In this document: positions 30,198-39,305 of the stretch, piece by piece
How positions within the stretch are numbered: position 1 is the stretch's first letter
Layout: every line of letters begins with the position of its first letter
Source of the DNA: Minisyncoccota bacterium
GTDB lineage: Bacteria; Patescibacteriota; Minisyncoccia; Phycocordibacterales; Zambryskibacteraceae
NCBI GenBank assembly: GCA_020059045.1
Contig: JAGVCW010000024.1
Coordinates: forward strand, 1 to 59,986
DNA: 59,986 bases
Direction: 5' to 3'
Translations under genes and position numbers: made by a program
Notes under the pieces: generated by a model
The model's database searches: none
What the model saw: the letters and a program-made list of their open reading frames with translations, nothing else
Told to the model about the DNA's origin: nothing

Positions 30198-30227
30198 ATT
30201 ATACCATACCTTATATTAAAAAGTCAA
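30198..30227 (-). promoter_or_regulatory. Sigma70 promoter of the lipoprotein gene
   Basis: On the minus strand TTGACT (30222-30227), 18-base spacer, perfect TATAAT (30198-30203). Confidence 0.85.
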
Positions 30228-30267
30228 GCACAAAATACCCTCTTTTTGTGGCTCTAAATCATGCTAA

Positions 30268-30386
30268 AATAGGATGCGAAATACTACACATTACGAATCA
30301 AGCAGAGTGCCCATTCCGAACTCGGACGTTCAACGTCTGGCCCAGAGAAGACGTTGAACGTCTTGGGTGGTGGTAACTTCCTATAT
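30268..30386 (+). ncRNA. 5S rRNA-like sequence in the pilB leader
   Basis: GCCCATTCCGAACTCGGACG (30309-30328) strongly resembles the loop C region of 5S rRNA. ATAGGA (near 30269) can pair with TCCTAT (near 30380), enclosing about 115 bases, and GACGTTCAACGTC pairs with GACGTTGAACGTC. However helix III does not pair in the normal register and helices II and IV are not convincing, so this may be a degenerate 5S, a derived leader or chance similarity. Confidence 0.4.
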
Positions 30387-30390
30387 TCAT

Positions 30391-32073
30391 ATGATCATAG
30401 AATTTAACGAAGAAAAACAGAACAAACGCGTGGCCGACCTAAAGCAACACGAAGAGGAGGAGCTTGCCCAAACACTCTCATCTAAATACGGACTTCAGTA
30501 TGTTGATCTGACGGCTCTGCCAATAAACATTGATGCCCTTAGAATTGTAAAAGAAAGTGATGCTCGTGACGCAGAGCTTGGTGTGTTTGATATAACAGAT
30601 AAGAAAATTGATGTGGCCGTCATATCACCAAACAAAGATAAAACTATTCAGAAAATTGGAGACCTGAAGACTCTTGGATACTTGCCAACTTTGTATATGG
30701 TTTCACACGCAAGCCTTGCGAAAATTCACGAGAGGTACAAGGATTTATCTTATTCACTTGAGACAAAAAGCGGAGCACTCGACATCTCGAATGACGAAAT
30801 AATGGATTTACTAAAAAATGTTACTAGTGTCGCGGCTGTAAAAAAAGAAATTGAAGCAGTTCTTGGTGCAAAGAAAAGTTACCGCATTTCTAAAATTCTT
30901 GAAATCATAATCGCTGGTGCACTTGCAACTGATGCGTCAGACATTCACTTGGAACCTGAAGAAGGTTACGTGCATCTGAGATACAGACTTGATGGAGTGC
31001 TTACTGACATCTTAGATTTTGATCACGAAACATACAAACTACTTTTATCTAGAATTAAACTAATATCAGAACTCAAACTAAACCTTACCGGGGCTCAAGA
31101 CGGCCGTTTCTCTATCAAACTTGCCGAAGGCGACGTAGAGGTTAGAACCTCCCTATTGCCCGGAGCATACAGCGAATCGGTAGTGCTTAGAATTCTAAAC
31201 CCAAAAGCGGCATCCATTGGTCTAGAAGGTCGTGGGATACACCCGCGCCTTCTTGAGATATTCATGCGTGAGATAAAAAAGCCTAACGGAATGATACTTG
31301 TCACTGGTCCTACTGGGTCTGGTAAAACAACCACCCTTTACTCGTTTCTAAAGAAAGTTCACTCGCCAGAAATTAAAATAATAACGATAGAAAACCCTAT
31401 CGAGTATCACCTACCCGGCATAGTACAAACCCAAACTGATCCAGATAAAAATTATACCTTTGCCCTAGGACTACGATCAGCACTAAGACAGGACCCTGAT
31501 GTAATAATGGTTGGAGAAATTCGTGACGAAGAGACCGCAGAAGTTGCAGTGAACGCGGCTCTGACTGGACACCTAGTGCTCTCTACACTTCACACAAATA
31601 ATGCGGCCGGATCATTTCCACGACTAATTGACCTCGGTGTAAATCCAAAAGTTATAACATCGGGAGTAAATATTTCTATTGCCCAAAGATTAGTGAGAAC
31701 GCTCTGTCCAGATTGCAAAAAAGAACACACACCTACGCCTGAAGAGAAAAAAATTATTGATGAAACTCTCACACAAATTAGCGACAAAACATACTTAGAG
31801 GGTGTACAAACCGTTCTTATTTGGGATGTGGCCGGATGTGAGAAATGCAATATGAGTGGGTTCGTTGGAAGAATCGGCATATACGAGGCCGTGCTTGCTG
31901 ATGAAGCGATAGAACGCGTTGTGCAGGAAAACCCAAGCGAAAGAGAAATAATGCGTGCCGCAGCACCACAAAACATTCTCTCAATGAGACAAGATGGTGT
32001 AATAAAAGTTTTACAAGGACTTACTTCACTTACAGAACTCGCGCGAGTTATAGATCTTGAAAAATCTACGTAA
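30391..32073 (+). CDS. pilB: Type IV pilus/type II secretion ATPase (PilB/GspE)
   Basis: Hexameric motor for pilus extension or type II-like secretion. Residues 1-150 form an MshEN-like N-terminal domain; DASDIHLEPEEGYVHLRYRLDG marks the N2 domain; Walker A is GPTGSGKTTTL; RQDPDVIMVGEIRDEETAEV holds the Asp box and Walker B; STLHTNNAAGSFPRLIDLGV follows. The tetracysteine zinc motif CPDCKK ... CEKCNM is present, as in GspE/PilB. The start MIIEFNEEKQNKR is at 30391, directly after the 5S-like leader. It should work with PilM/N/O of 11-13.6 kb. Confidence 0.95.
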   Translation: MIIEFNEEKQNKRVADLKQHEEEELAQTLSSKYGLQYVDLTALPINIDALRIVKESDARDAELGVFDITDKKIDVAVISPNKDKTIQKIGDLKTLGYLPTLYMVSHASLAKIHERYKDLSYSLETKSGALDISNDEIMDLLKNVTSVAAVKKEIEAVLGAKKSYRISKILEIIIAGALATDASDIHLEPEEGYVHLRYRLDGVLTDILDFDHETYKLLLSRIKLISELKLNLTGAQDGRFSIKLAEGDVEVRTSLLPGAYSESVVLRILNPKAASIGLEGRGIHPRLLEIFMREIKKPNGMILVTGPTGSGKTTTLYSFLKKVHSPEIKIITIENPIEYHLPGIVQTQTDPDKNYTFALGLRSALRQDPDVIMVGEIRDEETAEVAVNAALTGHLVLSTLHTNNAAGSFPRLIDLGVNPKVITSGVNISIAQRLVRTLCPDCKKEHTPTPEEKKIIDETLTQISDKTYLEGVQTVLIWDVAGCEKCNMSGFVGRIGIYEAVLADEAIERVVQENPSEREIMRAAAPQNILSMRQDGVIKVLQGLTSLTELARVIDLEKST

Positions 32074-32185
32074 GAAAAAATTATTAATAGATTCTGTAGC
32101 TTTACAAACAGTTTATTTTGTATCTGAAACCTTAAAACTGAACAATTTCGTTGCAAGAACTAGTGGAGTGTGAATAATGAAAGTA

Positions 32186-32430
32186 GGTTCATCAAAATTT
32201 AGTTTGGAAAATCTCTGCGGTTATCCAAGGCATGAATCTCTAAGCAACACTTTTAATAGAAGTACCAAAAGTCCAGCAAATCCCAAAGGATAACTCCAGT
32301 ACAAGTTAAACTTGACCAGAATGTCCTCGAAGAAGAGCTTGATTAAGCCAAAGGCCCGTTGCTTAGAGATTTATATCTTGGATTGTGGGAGTACATGCAA
32401 AAGTGACAACTCTGGCTTCACTTTTTTAAT
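32186..32430 (+). ncRNA. Probable structured non-coding RNA (unassigned, 6S-like outline)
   Basis: The 459-base gap 32074-32532 has no gene. ATCTCTAAGCAAC (32236-32248) pairs perfectly with GTTGCTTAGAGAT (32358-32370), extended by ATCCAAG/CTTGGAT (near 32223 and 32377), around a 110-base interior. A terminator AAGTGA...TCACTT plus six T ends at about 32427. TTGCAA and AATAAT at 32151-32178 could be the promoter. The long closed stem resembles 6S RNA; no tmRNA, SRP or RNase P signature is visible. Confidence 0.55.
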
Positions 32431-32532
32431 ATCATCATAAGTCTATCATAAGACCGCTTACTTGTCAACCCTCTTAAAGGAACTTGCCTATCGAGGTATA
32501 ATGGGCTAGAAGTTTAAAGCGTCCTAGTTTAA

Positions 32533-33573
32533 ATGTCAAAGGGAGAAAAAAAATTAAAAAAAACAGAAACTGAGCCGTCTTCTGACGCCAATCTTAGCTT
32601 TCTTGATAACACATTGCGGCCTGGAAGATGGGATGACTACATTGGGCAAACTACTGTAAAAAATAACTTACAAATCCTTATTCGCGCCGCACGCGAAAGA
32701 TCTCATCCCCCAGAGCATGTGCTCTTCTACGGGCCGCCCGGTCTTGGGAAAACGACTCTTGCTCACATCATTGCCAAAGAAACCGGAGCACAAATGAAAT
32801 CCACCTCTGGTCCTGCAATTGAAAAAATTGGAGATCTCGCTTCCATTCTTACAAACCTCTCAGCTGGTGATATTTTGTTTATTGATGAAATCCATAGACT
32901 AAACAAAACTATTGAAGAAGTGCTTTATCCAGCAATGGAATCGGGCGTCCTGGATATCATCATTGGAAAAGGCCCATCTGCTCGCACAATTCAACTTGAG
33001 CTTCCTGCATTTACTCTTGTTGCTGCCACAACTCGTGTAGGTTCACTTTCTTCTCCACTTAGATCGAGATTCTCGGGTGGAGTGTTTCGCCTTGAGTTCT
33101 ACACCGAAGCGGAAATCGCAAGAATCCTTGCGCGTTCGGCACAAATTCTCGGTGTGAAAATTGATTCCGAAGCAGTAAAAGAAATTGCTAGCCGTAGCCG
33201 CTTCACACCGAGAACAGCAAACTATCTTCTAAAGCGTGTACGCGACTTTGCGCAGGTTCATAAGAAAAAAATTGATTTAGAAACAACACAATCTGCCCTT
33301 GCTTTACTTGGTGTAGACGCTATGGGGCTATCACTTTCGGACATTAACCTACTTCGAATAATTGTGGACAAATTTTCAGGCGGACCTGTGGGTCTAGGAA
33401 CTCTTGCTGCGTCTCTGTCTGAAGAGGAGGAAACAATAGAAGAGTTTCATGAGCCCTATCTTTTGCAGATTGGTTTTATAGAAAGAACTCCTCGAGGAAG
33501 ATCTGTGACTGCGCACGCTTATAAACACTTAAACGAGGTGCCCCCAGCAAATCTTCAAGACAAATTGTTATAA
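32533..33573 (+). CDS. ruvB: Holliday junction helicase motor RuvB
   Basis: AAA+ ATPase that drives branch migration with Ruv[20 protein letters not shown], Walker [17 protein letters not shown], Walker [11 protein letters not shown], sensor [16 protein letters not shown] and the C-terminal winged helix [20 protein letters not shown] are all present; 346 residues is normal. TATAAT lies about 30 bases upstream of the ATG. The three ruv genes are split: ruvA is 12 kb away, yebC and ruvC follow closely. Confidence 0.97.
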   Translation: MSKGEKKLKKTETEPSSDANLSFLDNTLRPGRWDDYIGQTTVKNNLQILIRAARERSHPPEHVLFYGPPGLGKTTLAHIIAKETGAQMKSTSGPAIEKIGDLASILTNLSAGDILFIDEIHRLNKTIEEVLYPAMESGVLDIIIGKGPSARTIQLELPAFTLVAATTRVGSLSSPLRSRFSGGVFRLEFYTEAEIARILARSAQILGVKIDSEAVKEIASRSRFTPRTANYLLKRVRDFAQVHKKKIDLETTQSALALLGVDAMGLSLSDINLLRIIVDKFSGGPVGLGTLAASLSEEEETIEEFHEPYLLQIGFIERTPRGRSVTAHAYKHLNEVPPANLQDKLL

Positions 33574-33664
33574 TTATTGAATCAAGTTGCTCCTCGTTTG
33601 AGACACATAATCAAACTCGGAATGATGATTTTTATACTCATTTCATTCGTTAAAAATCAACCAC

Positions 33665-34189
33665 ATGTCTGGACACAATAAATGGTCAAAAATAAAAAGA
33701 CTGAAGGGGAAAAACGATGCCGAGAAGAGCAAGGTTTTTGGAAAACTTGTGCGTGTAATCTCTATTGAAGCGAAGAGATCTCTTGGCAACACAGACTCGC
33801 CGGCTCTTCGCAGTGCTATAGAAAAAGCCCGCGAAGCAAATGTACCGAACGACAATATTCTAAGAGCCCTAAAGAAAGCAAACGAAACTGGAGACTTGGA
33901 ATCTATAACATATGAGGCATACGGCCCAGGAGGTTCGGCGATCATAATTGAGGCTCTAACGGCAAGCAGGAACAAAGCTGCACAGGAAATAAAATTCATT
34001 TTATCTAAACACTCCTTATCGCTTGCCGGAATTGGTTCTGCGACGTGGGCCTTTGATAAAAAGGAAGGTGAGTGGATACCCAAGACGACAATTGCCCTTA
34101 CTCCTGAGGACGGCGAAAAACTTACACTTTTGCTTGACGAACTTGAGGCAAATGACGAAGTCCAAGAAGTTTTCACTAATGCAGAATAA
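33665..34189 (+). CDS. yebC: YebC/PmpR-family protein
   Basis: MSGHNKWSKIKRLKGKNDAE is the invariant start of the family, followed by RVISIEAKRS and the glycine-rich YEAYGPGGSAIIIEALT. Members act as transcription regulators or, as recently shown in some bacteria, help ribosomes through proline-rich stretches. This one is 174 residues, clearly shorter than the usual 240-250, with the third domain much reduced (ALTPEDGEKLTLLLDELEAN). It lies between ruvB and ruvC, a common neighbourhood. Confidence 0.93.
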   Translation: MSGHNKWSKIKRLKGKNDAEKSKVFGKLVRVISIEAKRSLGNTDSPALRSAIEKAREANVPNDNILRALKKANETGDLESITYEAYGPGGSAIIIEALTASRNKAAQEIKFILSKHSLSLAGIGSATWAFDKKEGEWIPKTTIALTPEDGEKLTLLLDELEANDEVQEVFTNAE

Positions 34190-34255
34190 AAACCAAAGAA
34201 GATCTGTTGCGTTTCCCAATTTGCTCTTAATTCTTAATTCTATATTCTTAGTTCC

Positions 34256-34750
34256 ATGCGAATATTAGGAATAGACCCGGGCTACGAAAGGGTTGGTGTT
34301 GCAGTGCTTGAAAAAAAGAACGCTCCCCAAGAAGTTCTTATTTTTTCTGATTGCATTCAAACATCAAAAAAACTTTCCCACGAGAAAAGGCTTTTAATAA
34401 TTGGCACCAAACTTAGTGAGATAATAAAAAAATATAAACCTGACGCTGTCGCAATTGAAAAGCTTTTCTTCAACGTTAACCAAAAAACTGCTTTAAATGT
34501 TGCAGAAGCGAGAGGAGTGTTGCTTTATTCTGTTTCTCTCGACCAAATACCAGTACAAGAATATACTCCACTCCAAATAAAAGTTGCCATAACCGGCTAC
34601 GGGCGAGCTGACAAGAAGCAAATGCTTACGATGATTGAGAAACTCGTTGAAATAAAAAAAGAAATATCTACTGACGACGAGTATGACGCTATTGCTTGTG
34701 CTCTAACTGCCTATGCCTACAAAGGGGCAAATAAAAAGTTTTCCACATAG
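34256..34750 (+). CDS. ruvC: Crossover junction endodeoxyribonuclease RuvC
   Basis: Resolves Holliday junctions. MRILGIDPGYERVGVAVLE contains the first catalytic aspartate, AIEKLFFNVNQKTALNVAEARG the glutamate, and DDEYDAIACALTAYAY the terminal acidic pair; QIKVAITGYGRADKKQM is also typical. At 164 residues the length is normal. A small acidic gene follows before the bidirectional terminator. Confidence 0.97.
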   Translation: MRILGIDPGYERVGVAVLEKKNAPQEVLIFSDCIQTSKKLSHEKRLLIIGTKLSEIIKKYKPDAVAIEKLFFNVNQKTALNVAEARGVLLYSVSLDQIPVQEYTPLQIKVAITGYGRADKKQMLTMIEKLVEIKKEISTDDEYDAIACALTAYAYKGANKKFST

Positions 34751-34866
34751 GCACGTTTGCCGGCTTGCAAACAAAAAAAGATTTGATACAAATAAAGCAC
34801 TTTATAAGTCCTTTGGGGCAACTTCGATGTTAACCCAGAGAGTTATTAAATCAATAAAGTTACTTT

Positions 34867-35025
34867 ATGAACAATGATGACGAAGTGCGAGACGACGCAG
34901 CGCTTGGTGACGATGATATGCTCCCAAAAAAAGCTGCTCCCGCAGGAATGGGAGACGACGATATTGTTGAGGATGAAGCAGAAGAGGAGGATGAGGATGA
35001 AGCAGAAGAGGAAGCGGCTGTGTAG
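34867..35025 (+). CDS. Highly acidic 52-residue microprotein
   Basis: The frame MNNDDEVRDDAALGDDDMLP, then KKAAPAGMGDDD and a tail EAEEEDEDEAEEEAAV contains about 27 acidic residues among 52 and only three basic ones. It begins after the AT-rich stretch downstream of ruvC and ends before the bidirectional terminator at 35034-35069. No family is named; similar acidic tails occur in DNA mimics and in small nucleoid or chaperone partners, but function is not assigned. It could also be an untranslated repeat; the intact start, stop and position favour coding. Confidence 0.6.
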   Translation: MNNDDEVRDDAALGDDDMLPKKAAPAGMGDDDIVEDEAEEEDEDEAEEEAAV

Positions 35026-35033
35026 TAGGAAAA

Positions 35034-35069
35034 CAAAGAAAAAACCACCAATTGGTGGTTTTTTCTTTT
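35034..35069. terminator. Bidirectional terminator between the acidic gene and tyrS
   Basis: AAAACCACCA and its complement form a perfect 22-bp palindrome (35041-35062), with an A-run before and a T-run after, so it can stop both the plus-strand acidic gene and the minus-strand tyrS, whose stop codon is at its edge. Confidence 0.9.
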
Positions 35070-36447
35070 ACAGAATCACCTTTATAAATCTTTTTTTTCC
35101 GACTCTAAATGTTGCCGTACCAGCTGGAACAAAATCATAAGAATCTATGATTTTTTTCTCATCCATGTGTTCTATAGCTTTACCGTCGACAAGTCTCTTG
35201 AATTCACTCCTTGATTCAACAACGCCGGTACGCACAAGAATATCAACCAACAATTCGAGAGTTTTAGCTTTTATTTCGACGGTATCACTTGGAGGTTTTC
35301 CCTTGCTAAACGTTTCCGTGAAAGCCGTTTCTGCAAGCTTGGCGTTAGCTCCTCCGTGGTACATTTCTACAATTTCTCTTGCAAGGCGTAACTTAATATC
35401 CTTTGGGTTCTTTTTGCTTTTTTCTAAGTCTGTTTTTATTTTCTCAATATCTGTCGTGGGTGTGTAGCTCGCAAGTTCAAAATAATGCGGGATAAGTGTG
35501 TCCGGTAGGGACATTACTTTACCAAACATTAAAGGCGGTTCATCTGTAATGCTTATATAATTCAGAAGACTTTTGCTCATTTTTTCTTTACCATCTAGCC
35601 CTTTCAATATCTCAAACGACATGGTTGCTTGGGGTTTTTGTCCTGAAGCCTTCATCACAGTGCGACCCATGAACATGTTGAACGTTTGATCGCTTCCACC
35701 AACCTCAAGATCGCAGCTTCCGTATATGTGAGCAATGAGTGACGAGTCTATTCCCTGAAGAATCGGATACATCATTTCATGCATATAGAGTTCTTTACGA
35801 GCCTCAATCCGATCTTGGAATAGGTCTCTTCCCACCAGGGCCCCGTGAGTGATGTGCCTGAGTGTTCCAAGAAAGGTTCTTATTGTCACATCGTGAATGT
35901 TGCTTTTCTTAAGATGCGTTTTCTGCATTCGCGACGCATCGTACAAAGCTGTTTTTGCAAAAAACGAGTTGGAAGGAAAAGTAACAGCGGTTTTTGTAGA
36001 ATTGTCTGTGTAGGTTATGGGCTTGTCTACAAAAAGGTCACTAATGTTTAGAAACCAATCAGAGTTGCGTATCCAGGAGAAAACCGCCTCATCGGTACGA
36101 AGAATTTTGCCGACTTGATCTATGTATGTCTGCATGTTCGCCTCAATTTCTTGTTGGCCTAGTTCAGGCCTGACTTTACTTTTGCCAGTAGGATCTCCAA
36201 TTTGAGCGGTAAAGTCGCCAATCAAAAAAACCACCTTGCACCCTATATCTTGGAATTTTCGTAGTTTTCTCAAAACAACAGCGTGGCCAAGATGAATGTC
36301 TGGTTTCGTAGGATCTACGCCGAACTTTATAACAACACCCTGAGGATTGCCTTCGAGTTTTTTCTTGAAATCCCCTTCTGGGTCAACAAAGCCTTCTATT
36401 CCTCGTGTAAATAGCTCGTTTGTTTCACCTTCCTTGGTCATTTTCAT
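35068..36447 (-). CDS. tyrS: Tyrosine-tRNA ligase
   Basis: Charges tRNA-Tyr. The class I HIGH-type motif is DPTKPDIHLGHAVVLRKL (about 46-63) and KMSKS occurs as DGKEKMSKSLLNYIS near 295. The C-terminal S4 RNA-binding domain includes SEFKRLVDGKAI and TATFRVGKKRFIKV. At 459 residues it is longer than the usual 400-420, with insertions near residues 120-150. TAGATT lies six bases before the ATG. It is convergent with the acidic microprotein. Confidence 0.96.
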   Translation of the reverse strand: MKMTKEGETNELFTRGIEGFVDPEGDFKKKLEGNPQGVVIKFGVDPTKPDIHLGHAVVLRKLRKFQDIGCKVVFLIGDFTAQIGDPTGKSKVRPELGQQEIEANMQTYIDQVGKILRTDEAVFSWIRNSDWFLNISDLFVDKPITYTDNSTKTAVTFPSNSFFAKTALYDASRMQKTHLKKSNIHDVTIRTFLGTLRHITHGALVGRDLFQDRIEARKELYMHEMMYPILQGIDSSLIAHIYGSCDLEVGGSDQTFNMFMGRTVMKASGQKPQATMSFEILKGLDGKEKMSKSLLNYISITDEPPLMFGKVMSLPDTLIPHYFELASYTPTTDIEKIKTDLEKSKKNPKDIKLRLAREIVEMYHGGANAKLAETAFTETFSKGKPPSDTVEIKAKTLELLVDILVRTGVVESRSEFKRLVDGKAIEHMDEKKIIDSYDFVPAGTATFRVGKKRFIKVIL

Positions 36448-36526
36448 ATGAATAATCTAGCACATTTTTCTAAAACCCATATGCGAGATCGGAACGGACG
36501 CTTTATGCTATTATTGGTTCCAATTC

Positions 36527-39058
36527 ATGAGAAACTTGGTCAACAAAATCAAAGGAAAGGTTAGAAAAGTAAGCAAGAGAACCTGGAAAAACTATCTCAT
36601 TCTAGTCTTTGCTGTTTGTATCTTCCTGGGAGGAGCTTTCTTTGTGTGGATTTCAACTTTTAAAATACCGACTCTTGATTCTTTCCAAGAGCGCAGAGTT
36701 GTTGAATCAACAAAAATTTACGACAACACAGGTGAAATACTTCTCTACGACGTAAACCAGGATATAAAAAGAACGGTGGTGCCACTAGAAGAAATTTCTC
36801 GTAACGTAAAAAACGCAACTATCGCTATTGAGGATAGAGAGTTTTATGAACACCACGGCATTAAACCCAAGTCGTTTCTTCGAGCCGTGTTTGCTAACAT
36901 ATTCTCTCTAAGTTTTAGCCAGGGAGGATCCACAATAACACAACAGGTTGTAAAACTTTCTCTACTAAGCACTGAAAAAAAGATTTCAAGGAAGCTAAAA
37001 GAATGGGTGCTCGCCGTAAAGCTTGAGGACATGCTTTCAAAGGACGAAATTTTAAGCTTATATCTGAACGAGATTCCCTACGGAGGAAGCGTCTATGGAA
37101 TAGAAGAGGCAAGTCTGGCTTTCCTTGGAAAAAGTGCTTCTGACCTCACTATTGCAGAATCTGCTTATCTTGCGTCACTTCCTCAAGCTCCAACCTTTTA
37201 CTCTCCGTACGGAAACAACCGCGAAAGACTAGAGGAGAGAAAAAACATTGTACTGCGCGAAATGGAATCAAACGGTTTTATAACCAAAGAAGAGCATGCC
37301 CAAGCAAAAGCGGAGATTGTAGAGTTTAAACCCAAAAATACCGCGGGTATACAAGCTCCACACTTCGTGTTTTACGTAATTGAAAAACTTGAGGAAAAAT
37401 ATGGGGAAGACGTGGTGCAAAGAGGAGGTCTCAGAATAAAAACCACACTCGACAAACAACTTCAAGACTGGGGGGAAGAAATTGCAAAAACATACGCTCT
37501 AGAAAATGAGACTAAGTTTAATGCAGAAAATGCCGCCTTTGTTGCGATTGATCCAAAGACCGGAGCAATACTTTCTATGGTCGGATCTCGTGACTATTTC
37601 GACAAAGAAATTGACGGGAACTTCAACATAGCAACAGCACACAGACAGCCTGGATCTACTTTTAAGCCTTTTGTGTATGCAACAGCATTCAACAAAGGAT
37701 ACACCCCCGAAACGGTCTTGTTTGACACACGGACCCAATTTTCTACAAGATGCGGACCAGACAACCTTACATCAGTGCCGCCATGTTACGCACCTGACAA
37801 CTATGATAACGCATATCGCGGTCCAATGTCCCTGCGAAATGCGCTCGCTCAATCTGTAAACATTCCTTCAGTAAAAGTTCTATACCTTGCTGGAATAAAC
37901 GAATCAATCAAGCTCGCTGAAGAAATGGGAATCAAGAGCTTGGGCAACTCAGGACAGTATGGTCTAACTCTTGTTCTTGGAGGTGGCGAGGTTTCCCTCC
38001 TTGATATGACAAGTGCTTATGGGGTGTTTGCAAACGAAGGCGTGCGGAATCCGTACTTTTCTATACTTGAAGTCAAAGATAAAAATGGAAAGATTTTGGA
38101 AGAATGGAAACCTACACAAAGAAACGTTCTTCTACGTGAAACCGCACTAAGAATATCCGACATTCTTTCAGACAATGTTGCAAGAGCTCCTGCTTTTGGA
38201 GAAAGTTCCTTTCTTCATTTCGGAAATCAAGATGTGGCTGTAAAAACAGGAACCACAAACGACTACAAAGATGCCTGGATAATTGGCTATACACCGAATG
38301 TTGTTCTTGGGTCTTGGGCAGGAAACAACGACAACACCTCTATGGAAAAAAGGGTCGCCGGCTTCATTGTGGCTCCCATGTGGAGAGCCTATATGGACAA
38401 AATTCTTTCAACAAGAGATGCGGAAGTTTTCCCTTCACCAGCAGTGGAAGACTCGTTTGAACTAAAGCCTGTGCTCCGAGGAAAGTGGCTCGGGGGAATT
38501 TCTAACCTAATTGACACCGTTTCGGGGAAAAATGCCACAATATATACCCCAAAAGAAACCACAAAAGAAGTTCTCTCGGGAGGAGTTCACACGATTCTTT
38601 ATTGGTTAAACAAAAATGAACCAAGAGGAGCAAGGCCTTTAAATCCTGGTGAGGACTCTCAGTTTGAACTCTGGGAGAGAGGGGTGGAAAGGTGGATGCA
38701 GTCAACAGGATTTGTGGCTCCTATTGAGCTCCCATTGCCCACAGGAGACGACACGGCTCACGGACCTCAGTTTGCCCCGCAAGTTAAAATAACGAGCCCT
38801 AAAAATGATTCTACTTACAGGCCTAATGAAAAAATTAATGTCATCATAGAAAGTTCTAACAATTACCCTCTTAAGGAAGTCCGCTACTTTATTAACGGTG
38901 TTTTTATTGGCGACAGCAAGAACTTACCTTTTGTGTTCTCATTTACGCCAAACGACCTCGGGTTACTTGAGTCTAAAAATGAGTTAAGTGTTATTGTGTA
39001 TGATTCTATATACAACCAAGGGGAAGCAAAAACTTCTTTCACTGTTTCTTTACCTTAA
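36527..39058 (+). CDS. Bifunctional penicillin-binding protein 1A
   Basis: Class A PBP that polymerises and cross-links peptidoglycan. One N-terminal transmembrane helix (about 22-43); GT51 glycosyltransferase with EDREFYEHHG (102-111) and GGSTITQQVVK (133-143); transpeptidase with catalytic STFKPF, SVN in LAQSVNIPSVK, and KTGTTNDYKDAWIIG. The C-terminal 90 residues form an Ig-like/Big domain (VKITSPKNDSTYRPNEKINV). Total 843 residues. TATTAT precedes the ATG by 12 bases. Confidence 0.95.
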   Translation: MRNLVNKIKGKVRKVSKRTWKNYLILVFAVCIFLGGAFFVWISTFKIPTLDSFQERRVVESTKIYDNTGEILLYDVNQDIKRTVVPLEEISRNVKNATIAIEDREFYEHHGIKPKSFLRAVFANIFSLSFSQGGSTITQQVVKLSLLSTEKKISRKLKEWVLAVKLEDMLSKDEILSLYLNEIPYGGSVYGIEEASLAFLGKSASDLTIAESAYLASLPQAPTFYSPYGNNRERLEERKNIVLREMESNGFITKEEHAQAKAEIVEFKPKNTAGIQAPHFVFYVIEKLEEKYGEDVVQRGGLRIKTTLDKQLQDWGEEIAKTYALENETKFNAENAAFVAIDPKTGAILSMVGSRDYFDKEIDGNFNIATAHRQPGSTFKPFVYATAFNKGYTPETVLFDTRTQFSTRCGPDNLTSVPPCYAPDNYDNAYRGPMSLRNALAQSVNIPSVKVLYLAGINESIKLAEEMGIKSLGNSGQYGLTLVLGGGEVSLLDMTSAYGVFANEGVRNPYFSILEVKDKNGKILEEWKPTQRNVLLRETALRISDILSDNVARAPAFGESSFLHFGNQDVAVKTGTTNDYKDAWIIGYTPNVVLGSWAGNNDNTSMEKRVAGFIVAPMWRAYMDKILSTRDAEVFPSPAVEDSFELKPVLRGKWLGGISNLIDTVSGKNATIYTPKETTKEVLSGGVHTILYWLNKNEPRGARPLNPGEDSQFELWERGVERWMQSTGFVAPIELPLPTGDDTAHGPQFAPQVKITSPKNDSTYRPNEKINVIIESSNNYPLKEVRYFINGVFIGDSKNLPFVFSFTPNDLGLLESKNELSVIVYDSIYNQGEAKTSFTVSLP

Positions 39059-39304
39059 ATCGATTATGTTTGTTAGCCCGCGAACTCTGACACTGTCAAG
39101 AATTTGTTTTTTACTCATGTAAATTTCATTCATTATAATAGGTTTAGCACGTAAAAAAATTATATTGTTTTTTATTTCAATGTCAGAGGAATCAACATTA
39201 AACAGAACTGTTTTCTTGATTTCATCTTTAACAATTTCAATCTGAGAATTGTTTATTCCCAAAATTTGGTTTATTCTACTAAAATAAGAAGAAATGCTTA
39301 TCAT
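39050..39304 (-). CDS. DUF721/DciA-like small protein
   Basis: The 84-residue protein has the outline of the DciA/DUF721 domain: a short helix, two strands (TVLFNVDSSDIEIKNNIIFL) and the end NEIYMSKKQILDSVRVRG with NIIDLR. DciA helps load the replicative helicase in many bacteria lacking DnaC. Its place directly after dnaN, with one base between stop and start regions, agrees. The similarity is weak at sequence level, so this is a moderate call. It overlaps the convergent PBP gene by nine bases. Confidence 0.65.
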   Translation of the reverse strand: MISISSYFSRINQILGINNSQIEIVKDEIKKTVLFNVDSSDIEIKNNIIFLRAKPIIMNEIYMSKKQILDSVRVRGLTNIIDLR

Positions 39305-39305
39305 T

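Noticed and set aside
32186-32430. tmRNA, SRP RNA or RNase P RNA
   Set aside because: No tag frame or tRNA-like T-arm, no SRP core and no RNase P signatures are visible; kept as unassigned.
34860-35051. Serine-rich minus-strand frame opposite the acidic gene
   Set aside because: It is the antisense reading of GAA/GAT codons; the plus-strand acidic frame has the better start and stop context.
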